From contig NZ_KK073875.1 in the NCBI RefSeq assembly GCF_000585395.1, positions 509,186-573,185 of the forward strand: a stretch of 64,000 nt of DNA, in the 5' to 3' direction. This document shows positions 28,993 to 37,046 of this stretch, piece after piece. Each line of letters begins with the position of its first letter. Position 1 is the first letter of the stretch. The notes under the pieces are model-generated. The model had not been told where the DNA came from. It was given only the letters and a program-made list of their open reading frames with translations, and did not search any database. This stretch comes from Saccharibacillus sacchari DSM 19268 (lineage in GTDB: Bacteria > Bacillota > Bacilli > Paenibacillales > Paenibacillaceae). A program made the position numbers and the translations under genes.

Positions 28993-29997
28993 CTACTTGC
29001 GAGGCTTGGCCGTAGTGCTGCGAACAACGAGATTCGACGGCTCTGTCACGACGGAAGGCGCGAAGTCGCTGTTTTCGATCATGGCGATCAAGGTCTCGAT
29101 CGCGTGCGAACCGATCGACGGAATGTTTTGGTTTACCGTGGTCAGTGCAGGACTGAAGATTTCCGAATAATACGTATTGTCGAAGCCAATGACGGAAATA
29201 TCCTCGGGCACGGACAGACCGCTGCGATGAATGACGTTGATTGCGCCGAACGCCATCATATCCGACGTGCAGACAACGGCAGTCGGACGCTCCTTCAATG
29301 CCAGCAGGTCGGTCATCGCGCGCGTCCCTCCTTCCATGGAATAGTCGCTGATGCGCACATGATCCGGGTTTACGGGTAACTTGTGCTTCTTCATGCCTTC
29401 CATAAAGCCTTCGTGGCGAAGCACGCCGACAGCTTTGTCCAACTCGCCCGAGATAAACGAAATACGCGAATGTCCCAGTTCTACGAGATGCTCGACGGCC
29501 TGCATGATGCCCGCTTTGTTTTCCGTCGTGATATATCCGGCACGGCGGCCGCGAATGTCCGCGTCGACAAACATCGTGGCAATATCGGAATCGAGCAATT
29601 CTTCCAAATGCGGATCGTTGCGCGCTACGCCGAAACCGACTACGCCATCCACGTTCCGACTGAGGCAGTGCTCGACGAACGAATAGCCCGGATCGTCAAA
29701 TCGCGTCGATAGCAGAACCAGGTCATAGCCGCTGTTTTGCAGCGCCGTCTTGATTCCTTCGAGCAGCTCCGAGACGAACGGATTAGTGAACGAAGTCGTC
29801 ACGAATACGCCGACTGTCCAGGAACGGCCTTTCACCAGTCCTCTTGCAGCCACGTTGGGATGGTATTTCAGATCTTTGATCGTTTGGCTGACTTTTTTGC
29901 GCGTTTTATCGCTCACATCCGGATAGTTATTAATTACCTTGGAAACGGTTGCGACTGAAACTCCCGCTTCTTTGGCCACGTCATGAATCGAAGCCAT
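28993..29997 (-). CDS. LacI family transcriptional regulator
   Basis: 334 aa from ATG 29997 (AAGGAGG upstream); the open frame continues far upstream but without support. N-terminal HTH with hinge helix (ASIHDVAKEAGVSVATVSKV, NVAARGLVKG), then a periplasmic-binding-protein-like effector domain (GYITTENKAGIMQAVEHLVE, GHSRISFISG). Likely responds to a sugar and controls the adjacent beta-mannosidase gene; its target site may be the cre-like element at 28687-28700. Divergent from the DUF2161 gene, sharing a 183-bp promoter region. Confidence 0.95.
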   Translation of the reverse strand: MASIHDVAKEAGVSVATVSKVINNYPDVSDKTRKKVSQTIKDLKYHPNVAARGLVKGRSWTVGVFVTTSFTNPFVSELLEGIKTALQNSGYDLVLLSTRFDDPGYSFVEHCLSRNVDGVVGFGVARNDPHLEELLDSDIATMFVDADIRGRRAGYITTENKAGIMQAVEHLVELGHSRISFISGELDKAVGVLRHEGFMEGMKKHKLPVNPDHVRISDYSMEGGTRAMTDLLALKERPTAVVCTSDMMAFGAINVIHRSGLSVPEDISVIGFDNTYYSEIFSPALTTVNQNIPSIGSHAIETLIAMIENSDFAPSVVTEPSNLVVRSTTAKPRK

Positions 29998-30070
29998 TGT
30001 TTTACCTCCTTCCCGGTCGGATTGTACACTTTTGCGACGCCCCGTCCGGAAACCCATGTTTTTTTCTACT

Positions 30071-30134
30071 ATTATATATAGGTGTCGTTTGCGCGACAAG
30101 CTTTTTTGCCAACCGACTGCTTTAAGGGTATGAT
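30071..30134. promoter_or_regulatory. Divergent promoters, lacI-type gene and DUF2161 gene
   Basis: Leftward: -35 TTGTCG (30094-30099), 17 bp, -10 TATAAT (30071-30076). Rightward: -35 TTGCCA (30106-30111), 17 bp, -10 TATGAT (30129-30134). TGTCG-N6-CGACA inverted repeat overlaps the leftward -35, a possible operator. Confidence 0.75.
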
Positions 30135-30180
30135 AAGATATTGAATTCAGGCAATTTGCGACATAAAAGGAGTAAGAAAG

Positions 30181-30897
30181 ATGGCTGTGAAGTATGAAAC
30201 GGAATTGTATCCGCCGCTCAAATCGTTCTTCGAGACACGAGGGTACTCGGTCAAGAGCGAAGTCCGTCACTGCGACCTGGTCGGTTACCTTGAAGGCGAA
30301 GAACGTCCTCTTATCGTGGAGATGAAACGAACGTTTACGCTTGAATTGCTGCTTCAAGGAGCCGATCGCCAGCGCACCGGCGGGTTGGTTTATTTGGCCG
30401 TGGAGCGCAATCGAGCCAAAAAAGGGGCGCATAATCAGAGATTCGGCGAAATCGCGCGGCTTTGCGGACGTTTAGGAATCGGACTTATCGTCATTACCTT
30501 TTACAAATCCAAGTCCCCGTTCGTTGAAGTCCTATGTGAAGCAGGCGAAGATTCCGGCAAGACAGGCAAAATCTCCGGCAAAAAAGCCAAGCGGTTACGC
30601 ACAGAGTTCGATGCCCGCAGCGGAGATCACAACATCGGCGGCTCAACCAAACGAAAAATCGTGACCGCTTACCGGGAAAATGCGCTGAAAGTCGCTCGTC
30701 AGCTATGGATGTTCGGCGAAGCTTCTCCGGTCATGTTGAAAGAAGCGAGCGGTGTGGGCAAAGCAGCTGCCGTGCTTCAAGCTAATTATTACGGCTGGTT
30801 CGAACGGGTGTCCCGCGGTCGTTACAAATTGACGGAAACGGGTCTCGCCGCACTCAACGAGTATGCGACCGTCGTATCGGCTTGGCCCGAGAAATAG
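30181..30897 (+). CDS. DUF2161 putative PD-(D/E)XK nuclease-fold protein
   Basis: 238 aa; ATG with AAAGGAG. Residues ~1-120 have the nuclease-fold pattern HCDLVGYLEGEE then LIVEMKRTF (D and E-x-K residues) and QGADRQRTGGLVYLAVE, as in DUF2161. The last ~75 residues (RENALKVARQLWMFGEASPV.. GRYKLTETGLAAL) look like a winged helix. The pair suggests a DNA-directed enzyme; role unknown. A basic linker (SGKKAKRLRTEF) joins the parts. Monocistronic. Confidence 0.85.
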   Translation: MAVKYETELYPPLKSFFETRGYSVKSEVRHCDLVGYLEGEERPLIVEMKRTFTLELLLQGADRQRTGGLVYLAVERNRAKKGAHNQRFGEIARLCGRLGIGLIVITFYKSKSPFVEVLCEAGEDSGKTGKISGKKAKRLRTEFDARSGDHNIGGSTKRKIVTAYRENALKVARQLWMFGEASPVMLKEASGVGKAAAVLQANYYGWFERVSRGRYKLTETGLAALNEYATVVSAWPEK

Positions 30898-31046
30898 GAA
30901 AAATCGACTGCATGCTTTGTAATGAAAATTGAAAGCTTTGGTTTGAAATCGGACAAAAGGGCTTTTGCGAAATAAAACCCTGCATGATAGAATGAAAACT
31001 GAAATTTGAGGCTCTGCCTTTTTCAAATTATTAATGAGGTGATGGA

Positions 31047-31463
31047 ATGAAAGCTTCAACGGGACCTACCTCCGCCCCGTCCCGCAGCACGAAAAAGGGC
31101 AGGCTTTCAGCCAGATGGTTTTTGCTGGTCTGGGTCGTCCTGATCGCCCTTTTCGTTTATGCCGCTTACGAGTACAGCCAAAGGCTGCAAGCCCAGACCG
31201 TTGCTGCTTTAGAGCAGCAAACACAGGCTCAAATGGCTGATCTTCGCGCCGATTACGAGAAGCAGCTTGCCGCCCTGAATACGGACCTGAACGAGCAAAT
31301 CGCTGCCCTGCAAAGCAAAGTGGACTCGTTCAACGAGCTGCTGACCTTTACCAAAGACAACGCGAGCAACAAAACCGATAACAGCAACAAGCTTTATACG
31401 CAGTTGGACGAGGTCAAAACCCAACTGAACGCACTTCAGAAGAAAATGGATCTGCTCAAATGA
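31047..31463 (+). CDS. Single-pass membrane coiled-coil protein
   Basis: 138 aa, basic N-terminus, one membrane helix (WFLLVWVVLIALFVYAAYEY), then an almost continuous coiled coil with heptads rich in Gln, Ala and Leu (QAQTVAALEQQTQAQMADLR, then QLDEVKTQLNALQKKMDLLK). Type II topology puts the coil outside. I recognise no family. SD GAGGTG. Its stop overlaps the next start (ATGA), so it forms a two-gene operon with the NAGPA-domain protein and may be its partner or spacer in the envelope. Confidence 0.8.
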   Translation: MKASTGPTSAPSRSTKKGRLSARWFLLVWVVLIALFVYAAYEYSQRLQAQTVAALEQQTQAQMADLRADYEKQLAALNTDLNEQIAALQSKVDSFNELLTFTKDNASNKTDNSNKLYTQLDEVKTQLNALQKKMDLLK

Positions 31464-32524
31464 CGCGCGTCCAACACGTGAACCGCTTCTTCCTGATCCT
31501 GGCGGCTCCGGCAATCGGCCTGTTGCTGTGCCTGTTGCTGTTTCCGCCGCAGCTCGACTTGCAGCTTGATACTCAGGCTTACAAGTCCGAGAGCAGGGTA
31601 AGCGTTTCTTCGGCCAAGCTGCTGCAAGACCTGGATACGGCAGAGATCAGCGCCAAATCGACTTCCGACTCGCTGCAGCAGACTTTGAACCTGTACAACC
31701 AGACGACGCAAACGATGTCTTCGATTGTGCAAAAAGCGTCCATTCAAGCGAGCCGGCCCGAAAACATCTACGACAAACGCATCCGTTCCAAGCTGGGACT
31801 GCCGATAGAGACCGTAGATAGCGACAAGATCCGGGTTGAGTTGTTCCGCGTCAATGCCGTCACTTACAAAGGCTATGCGATGAAAGTAAAGCTGAAAGAC
31901 CCTTCCGCGATGCGCATGAGTCTGGCGGGCGAGACGCTCGGAAGCTCGGAGACGACGCTCAAAGCCGTACAACGGCACGGCGCGATCGCAGGCATCAATG
32001 CCGGCGGATTCGCGGACCAAGACGGCAAACGTTACCCGCTCAGCACAACGATGATGGACGGCCAGTATCTGACCGGATTCCAGTCCAGCTTCAAGGATCT
32101 ATACTTTGTCGGACTCAACGGTTCCGGCAAGCTGATCGGCGGCAAATTCGATCGTCAGGATCAGCTCGATAAGCTCCGGCCGCAATTCGGCGCTTCATTC
32201 GTGCCGATTCTGCTCAAAGACGGCAAGAAGACGGCTATTCCGGCAAAATGGAAAGCTTCTCCGAAGCGCGCCCCGCGTACGATCATCGGCAGCTACAAAG
32301 ATGACCAGTTGATTATCTTCGTGATCGACGGCTATAACGAAGGCGGCGGCTCCGGCGCAACGCTTGAAGAGATTCAAGGCCAGCTGTACAAAATCGGCGT
32401 CATCAATGCGTACAATCTCGATGGCGGCGGTTCGTCTTCGCTCGTCATGAACGGCCGCGTCGTGAACCATCCTTCGGACGGCACGTTACGCCCTGTACCG
32501 ACCAACTTTTTGTTCTTCAAATAA
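31460..32524 (+). CDS. Phosphodiester glycosidase (NAGPA) domain exported protein
   Basis: 354 aa, starts in a 4-nt ATGA overlap with the coiled-coil gene. An N-terminal membrane anchor (FFLILAAPAIGLLLCLLLF) precedes a ~110-residue Ser/Gln-rich linker. The NAGPA domain spans about residues 150-354: GINAGGFADQDG, RTIIGSYKDDQ, VIDGYNEGGGSGATLEE and AYNLDGGGSSSLV are its hallmark glycine-rich motifs. Bacterial members act on or associate with exopolysaccharide and cell-wall glycans outside the membrane. Specific substrate unknown. Confidence 0.92.
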   Translation: MTRVQHVNRFFLILAAPAIGLLLCLLLFPPQLDLQLDTQAYKSESRVSVSSAKLLQDLDTAEISAKSTSDSLQQTLNLYNQTTQTMSSIVQKASIQASRPENIYDKRIRSKLGLPIETVDSDKIRVELFRVNAVTYKGYAMKVKLKDPSAMRMSLAGETLGSSETTLKAVQRHGAIAGINAGGFADQDGKRYPLSTTMMDGQYLTGFQSSFKDLYFVGLNGSGKLIGGKFDRQDQLDKLRPQFGASFVPILLKDGKKTAIPAKWKASPKRAPRTIIGSYKDDQLIIFVIDGYNEGGGSGATLEEIQGQLYKIGVINAYNLDGGGSSSLVMNGRVVNHPSDGTLRPVPTNFLFFK

Positions 32525-32552
32525 TTTCGCCCGACAAGTAACGATCGGTTAT

Positions 32553-32580
32553 AAAAAAAGAGCCCAAGGGCTCTTTTTTT
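32553..32580. terminator. Bidirectional intrinsic terminator
   Basis: AAAAAAAGAGCCC / GGGCTCTTTTTTT, 13-bp perfect stem, AA loop, between convergent NAGPA and AbrB-like genes. Confidence 0.92.
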
Positions 32581-32607
32581 GCATGATACGGATGTTTTCA
32601 ATGCCGC

Positions 32608-32862
32608 TCAGCCATGTTTGGGAAGATGCATCATGTCGACCACGCAAGCTCCGCAGATATAACGATCCTTAAACTCGCTGACTTCATCGATAGAACCGCA
32701 GAACACGCATTTCGGACGATAACGCTCCAAAATGATATGATCTCCCTGGACCAAAATTTCGACCGGATCGCCTTCGTTCATTTGGTATCTTTTTCTCAGC
32801 GATTTCGGAAGGACGATACGTCCCAATTGGTCGACTTTCCGGACTACTCCAGCAGGTTTCAT
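32608..32862 (-). CDS. AbrB/SpoVT-type regulator with four-Cys tail
   Basis: 84 aa from ATG 32862 (AGAGGTG ~10 bases upstream). The N-terminal ~47 residues form the AbrB swapped-hairpin domain (GVVRKVDQLGRIVLPKSLRK, then VEILVQGDHIIL). The tail has CVFCGS..YICGAC, a CxxC-x14-CxxC potential zinc ribbon not found in B. subtilis AbrB itself. Family members are transition-state or antitoxin-type DNA-binding proteins; targets cannot be read here. Monocistronic. Confidence 0.9.
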   Translation of the reverse strand: MKPAGVVRKVDQLGRIVLPKSLRKRYQMNEGDPVEILVQGDHIILERYRPKCVFCGSIDEVSEFKDRYICGACVVDMMHLPKHG

Positions 32863-33027
32863 GATTGAAAACACCTCTTCTGTTTTTAGTTTGCTGTTTC
32901 TGCCCCACCTGCAGAAATGATTCTGCAAACCCAACACTAGATATTCGAGGCTCGATTACGAATTCCTTCTTGTTGAGCAAAAAAAAGAAACGTTGGTTAA
33001 TTATCGGTTTTTTATCTAATGAAGCAA

Positions 33028-33495
33028 TTATTCCATGCCCGGAAAATCCAACTGGCGCAGCGCTTCGTAAAGCATGATCGCCACCGAATTGGAAAGGTTC
33101 AACGAACGCACGTGCTCGGTCCGCATCGGCAGGCGGATCGAGGTGTCCGGATTCGCGGCGATCAGTTCCGGGGGCAGGCCTTTGGTTTCCTTACCGAAAA
33201 CGAGGAAATCTCCGTCCCGGAATTGAACGTCGCTGTAGCGCTTGGTTGCTTTCGTCGTCGCGTAGAAAAAGCGGCCTTCCGGATATTTTTCCTGAAGCTC
33301 GGCAAACGAGTCATGATACTCCAGTTTGACGGAAGGCCAGTAATCCAGACCCGCGCGTTTAAGCGAAGCGTCGTCCGTGCGGAAGCCCAGCGGACGCACC
33401 AGATGCAGATGCGTGTCCGTCGCTGCACAGGTTCGAGAGATGTTGCCGGTGTTCGCCGGGATTTCCGGTTCAACCAGTACGATATGCAAAGCCAT
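33028..33495 (-). CDS. trmL: tRNA (cytidine/uridine-2'-O-)-methyltransferase TrmL
   Basis: 155 aa from ATG 33495, matching the ~155-aa TrmL/YibK size. SPOUT knot motifs: HIVLVEPEIPANTGNISRTC near the start, LVFGKETKGLP with the family's GxExxGLP pattern, and SLNLSNSVAIMLYEALRQL at the C-terminus. It methylates ribose 2'-OH of the wobble base in tRNA-Leu isoacceptors using SAM. Single-domain, dimeric, cytosolic. SD CGGAG. Confidence 0.95.
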   Translation of the reverse strand: MALHIVLVEPEIPANTGNISRTCAATDTHLHLVRPLGFRTDDASLKRAGLDYWPSVKLEYHDSFAELQEKYPEGRFFYATTKATKRYSDVQFRDGDFLVFGKETKGLPPELIAANPDTSIRLPMRTEHVRSLNLSNSVAIMLYEALRQLDFPGME

Positions 33496-33562
33496 AAGTG
33501 TATTCACTCCGTTTCGAAAAATAAGACTGACAGCATTCAATGCTTCTATTAGATGCACGCAG

Positions 33563-33592
33563 AAAAGCCGCCCGAAGGTTGGGCGGCTTTTC
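33563..33592 (-). terminator. serC terminator
   Basis: AAAAGCCGCCC / GGGCGGCTTTT, 11-bp stem, 55 nt beyond the serC stop. Confidence 0.9.
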
Positions 33593-33646
33593 CGTCTCTT
33601 CTTTTCTATAGTACCCGAATCGCCAGCTTAAGGGAAGATTGTAACG

Positions 33647-34735
33647 TTAGCCGTTGCGTTTTTGGAAATCGCCCATGAAGTCGACCAGTGCCGCTACGCT
33701 TTCGTAAGGTACGGCATTGTAGATCGAAGCGCGCAGGCCGCCGACGCTGCGATGGCCTTTAAGACCAACAAAGCCTTGCTGTTCGCTTTCTTTGGCAAAT
33801 GCCTTCTCCAGCTCTTCCGAGCCCAAACGGAACGTCACGTTCATGATCGAACGGCTATCCGTTTGCGCAACGCCGCTGTAGAATCCGCCGCTGCCGTCGA
33901 TTGCATCATACAACAGCTTCGCCTTAGCATTGTTCTTTTCTTGTACGCCTTCCAGACCGCCTTGCTCTTCGATCCAACGCAGGGTCTGATTGACCATGTA
34001 AATGGAGAAAGACGGCGGCGTGTTGTACAGCGAGTTGTTCGACAAATGCGTACTGTAGCGGAACACGGTCGGAATGTTCTTCGCTTCCTGAGCCAGCATT
34101 TCTTCCTTGGCAATCACGACGGTTACGCCGGACGGACCGAGGTTTTTTTGAGCGCCCGCATAAATCATTCCGAACTTCTCGATATCGAGCGGACGGCAGA
34201 AAATGTCGCTGGACAGATCCGCGATCAACGGCACATTGCCCGTATCCGGATATTCGGCGAATTGCGTGCCTTCAATCGTCTCGTTGGATGTGATATGCAC
34301 ATACGCGGCATTGTCTCGCACTTCGATTTCGCTTTGCGAAGGCATGCGCGTGAACTTGTCGCCTTCGGTCGAAGCCGCGGTATAAATATCTCCGATCAGC
34401 TTCGCTTCCTTGGCAGCCTTGGAAGCCCAGCTTCCCGTCATGACATAGCCCGCTGTCTTGCCTGCTGTCAGCAGGTTCATCGGAATCGTCGCGAACTGCG
34501 TGCTGGCTCCGCCTTGAAGGAACAGCGTCTTATAGCCGGATGGATTGCCCAGCAGCTTCAGCAGGCGTTCCTGCGCTTCATTATGTACGCTCTCGTACAC
34601 GGCCCCACGGTGGGACATTTCCATGATCGACATGCCCGTACCCTGAAATTCCACAAATTCCGCCTGCGCGCGCTCCAATACTTCGAGCGGCAATGCAGCC
34701 GGCCCCGCATTAAAGTTGTAAGCCCGTTTACCCAT
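33647..34735 (-). CDS. serC: Phosphoserine aminotransferase
   Basis: 362 aa, the family length. Opens with YNFNAGPAALP, PLP lysine in MIYAGAQKNLGPSG, and ends with HRSVGGLRASIYNAVPYESV, all SerC signatures. Converts 3-phosphohydroxypyruvate and glutamate to phosphoserine in serine (and pyridoxine) biosynthesis. ATG with a GGGGG-type SD. Monocistronic, no serA or serB nearby. Confidence 0.97.
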   Translation of the reverse strand: MGKRAYNFNAGPAALPLEVLERAQAEFVEFQGTGMSIMEMSHRGAVYESVHNEAQERLLKLLGNPSGYKTLFLQGGASTQFATIPMNLLTAGKTAGYVMTGSWASKAAKEAKLIGDIYTAASTEGDKFTRMPSQSEIEVRDNAAYVHITSNETIEGTQFAEYPDTGNVPLIADLSSDIFCRPLDIEKFGMIYAGAQKNLGPSGVTVVIAKEEMLAQEAKNIPTVFRYSTHLSNNSLYNTPPSFSIYMVNQTLRWIEEQGGLEGVQEKNNAKAKLLYDAIDGSGGFYSGVAQTDSRSIMNVTFRLGSEELEKAFAKESEQQGFVGLKGHRSVGGLRASIYNAVPYESVAALVDFMGDFQKRNG

Positions 34736-34772
34736 GAATCAAATGCCCCCTCAAGCCCAGAATTTAGGGTTA

Positions 34773-34801
34773 ATCATAACAGCAATCTAACATTACTTCA
34801 A
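34773..34801 (-). promoter_or_regulatory. serC sigma-A promoter
   Basis: Minus strand -35 TTGAAG (34796-34801), 17-bp spacer, -10 TATGAT (34773-34778). The -35 is embedded in TTACTTGAAGTAA, a small palindrome. Confidence 0.7.
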
Positions 34802-34894
34802 GTAAAACCATGACGCGATAAAGCGATAACGAGTCGTTTTTTTCAAGCTTTACGCTTTTCGTCAAAAATCATTATTCGTTCGTGTTTTTCGGTT

Positions 34895-34949
34895 TTTCGC
34901 AAAATAATTTTGCGAAATCATTGACTGGAGGTAACTCGCCTTATATACT
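34895..34949 (+). promoter_or_regulatory. Chemoreceptor promoter with adjacent palindrome
   Basis: -35 TTGACT (34921-34926), 17-bp spacer, -10 TATACT (34944-34949). A perfect palindrome TTTCGCAAAA-TAA-TTTTGCGAAA (34895-34917) ends 3 bp before the -35, an obvious candidate operator. Confidence 0.7.
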
Positions 34950-35005
34950 TCAATAGTCCTATACCATTATTCTTAATACCTTGCTTATTCAAAAGGAGAT
35001 CCGAC

Positions 35006-36754
35006 ATGCAAACCGTCAACAAACGTGCCTGGGGCTATGCCGCTTTATTCCTCGTTTTAGCTTTGGCCGAAATTCCGCTGCGCAATATCCAATGGCAGGG
35101 CGGAACCGTTCTGCATACTTCGATGGAGATCATGGCGACGATGCTCGCCGGCTTTATCGGCATTCTTGCCCTTGTGTACTACTATACGCAAAACCGCACG
35201 TCCATGCTGCTGATCGGCAGCGGCTTTCTCGGTACGGCTTTGCTTGACGGTTATCATGCGATCGTCACCTCTTCCTTTTTCGCGGACATGTTCCCGTCGG
35301 TCTCTTCTTCGCTCGTCGCTTGGAGCTGGCTGGCTTCGCGCATCTTTCTGTCGGTGCTGCTCGTACTGGCTTGGCTGCTGTGGAACCGGCGCGAAGAACA
35401 AGCCGCCGAACGCCGACGCACCGAAGGTCTCGTTTACGGCATGACCGCGCTGCTGACGCTGGCCTGCTTCCTATTCTTCATTTTCGTTCCGCTTCCGAAA
35501 GCTTACGTGGAAGGCGGATTCATCGGACGCCCTCAAGAAATCGTTCCGGGACTGCTGTTCCTGGTCGCGTTGTACGGGCATCTGAAGCTCGGCCATTGGA
35601 AAACGCGTCATTTCGAGCACTGGCTCATCTTGTCAATCATTACCGCGGCTTTGACGCAGCTCGGCTTCATGTCATTTTCGCATGCTTCTTATGACGTCAA
35701 CTTCGACCTGGCCCATTTATTGAAAAAAGTCAGCTATATTCTTGTTTTGATCGGACTGCTGGTCAGCATGTACTTCCAATTCAAGCGCGCCGAAGCTAGC
35801 ACCGATATTTTGCGTCAAAAGCAGCAGCTGGAACAGATCATGATCCAGGCAGGCAGCACTTCGGACCGTATCGTGTATATGGCCGCAGAGCTGTCCGACC
35901 TGCAAAATCAAAGCAAAGAAATGAACAGCCGAATCGTGTCCGCCATGCACGACATCGCGCATCATTCGCTGCTTCAATCGCAAGGAACGCTGGAAAGCTC
36001 GGCGGCGATCAACGAGATTTCGCAGGGCATCATGCATGTGGCGGAAATGAGCGGCGACGTGTCCGAGCAGGCCAAAACGACGACCCGGCAATCGCAGATC
36101 GGCGCACAGTCGATCCGGGAATCGATAGCGCAGATGCAGCAGATCCGGGAAAAAGTCGATACGTCTTCGGCTTCGATCGACGAGTTGGACACGATGTCCG
36201 AACAGATTTCTTCGATCATCGGCTTTATCCGCGACGTGGCTTCGCAAACGCAGCTTCTGGCGCTGAACGCCGCGATCGAAGCTGCGCATGCCGGCGAACA
36301 CGGACGCGGTTTCGAAGTGGTGGCGACGGAAGTGCGCAAACTGTCCGAAGAAACCGGCGGCGCCGTGCAGCAGATCGCGCAGGTCGTATCCGATATCCGT
36401 CAGCGGATCAGCCGTTCTTCGGCGGACATGACGTCGATTACCAAAGAAGTCGAAGCCGGAATGAGCCGGATGGAAAACAACGAAGCGCAGTTCCGAGGCA
36501 TCCTTCAAGCGACGGAACGCTCGGAAATGCAGATTCAAAGCGTGAGCGCGTCGGCCGAAGAAATTTCGGCGGGCGCGCAGCAAGTGAATTCTTCGATGGA
36601 AGAACTCAGCCGGTTATCGAAGCTGTCCGAAGAAGAAGCCGGCAAGATCGCGCAAATGAGCGAAAGCTATGCCGCTTCGGTCGAACGCTTCTCGGAGTTG
36701 ATCGAGGATCTGAACCGCATGTCGGCCGAGCTCAAGTCGGCGACGGAAGGCTGA
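35006..36754 (+). CDS. Methyl-accepting chemotaxis protein with MASE3-like sensor
   Basis: 582 aa; ATG with AAAAGGAGA. Residues 1-~260 contain about seven membrane helices with GTALLDGYHAIVTSSFFADM, resembling the MASE3 membrane sensor rather than a periplasmic ligand domain. The cytoplasmic part from ~290 is a coiled coil with the signalling hairpin IGFIRDVASQTQLLALNAAI and EAAHAGEHGRGFEVVATEVR. No HAMP domain is evident. It should signal to CheA/CheW from an intramembrane cue (redox or membrane state). Monocistronic. Confidence 0.93.
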   Translation: MQTVNKRAWGYAALFLVLALAEIPLRNIQWQGGTVLHTSMEIMATMLAGFIGILALVYYYTQNRTSMLLIGSGFLGTALLDGYHAIVTSSFFADMFPSVSSSLVAWSWLASRIFLSVLLVLAWLLWNRREEQAAERRRTEGLVYGMTALLTLACFLFFIFVPLPKAYVEGGFIGRPQEIVPGLLFLVALYGHLKLGHWKTRHFEHWLILSIITAALTQLGFMSFSHASYDVNFDLAHLLKKVSYILVLIGLLVSMYFQFKRAEASTDILRQKQQLEQIMIQAGSTSDRIVYMAAELSDLQNQSKEMNSRIVSAMHDIAHHSLLQSQGTLESSAAINEISQGIMHVAEMSGDVSEQAKTTTRQSQIGAQSIRESIAQMQQIREKVDTSSASIDELDTMSEQISSIIGFIRDVASQTQLLALNAAIEAAHAGEHGRGFEVVATEVRKLSEETGGAVQQIAQVVSDIRQRISRSSADMTSITKEVEAGMSRMENNEAQFRGILQATERSEMQIQSVSASAEEISAGAQQVNSSMEELSRLSKLSEEEAGKIAQMSESYAASVERFSELIEDLNRMSAELKSATEG

Positions 36755-36793
36755 GAAGCAAGGCGAGGCCGGCATCGGCCGAATACATTAACG

Positions 36794-36835
36794 AACGACC
36801 CCGTTTCCGCCTATACGGAAACGAGGTCGTTTTTT
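36794..36835 (+). terminator. Chemoreceptor gene terminator
   Basis: ACGACC-CGTTTCCG / CGGAAACG-GGTCGT stem followed by six T. Confidence 0.9.
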
Positions 36836-36973
36836 CACGCCGCGCGCTTGAACGAAATCGGCGCACGAGTGCCGCGTTTGCCCAGTACTCCGTACCCGAT
36901 AAAAGTAACGTTACGCTCGTTCGAAACGCAAACCTACTATTTGAGGTGGTACAGAGTACTAAGGCTGAGCGAA

Positions 36974-37010
36974 AAAAAGCCTCTATCCTTTTACCGGATA
37001 GAGGCTTTTT
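36974..37010 (-). terminator. glnA terminator
   Basis: AAAAAGCCTCTATCC / GGATAGAGGCTTTTT, 15-bp stem, 7-nt loop, 37 nt past the glnA stop. Confidence 0.92.
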
Positions 37011-37046
37011 GCCGTATTTGCTTTCACGGAACGAATTCGCGGCGGA

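Noticed and set aside
28993-30432. Longer lacI-type protein starting at 30432
   Set aside because: AAGGAGG precedes ATG 29997 and the HTH begins there; the extension crosses the promoter and lies over the divergent gene.
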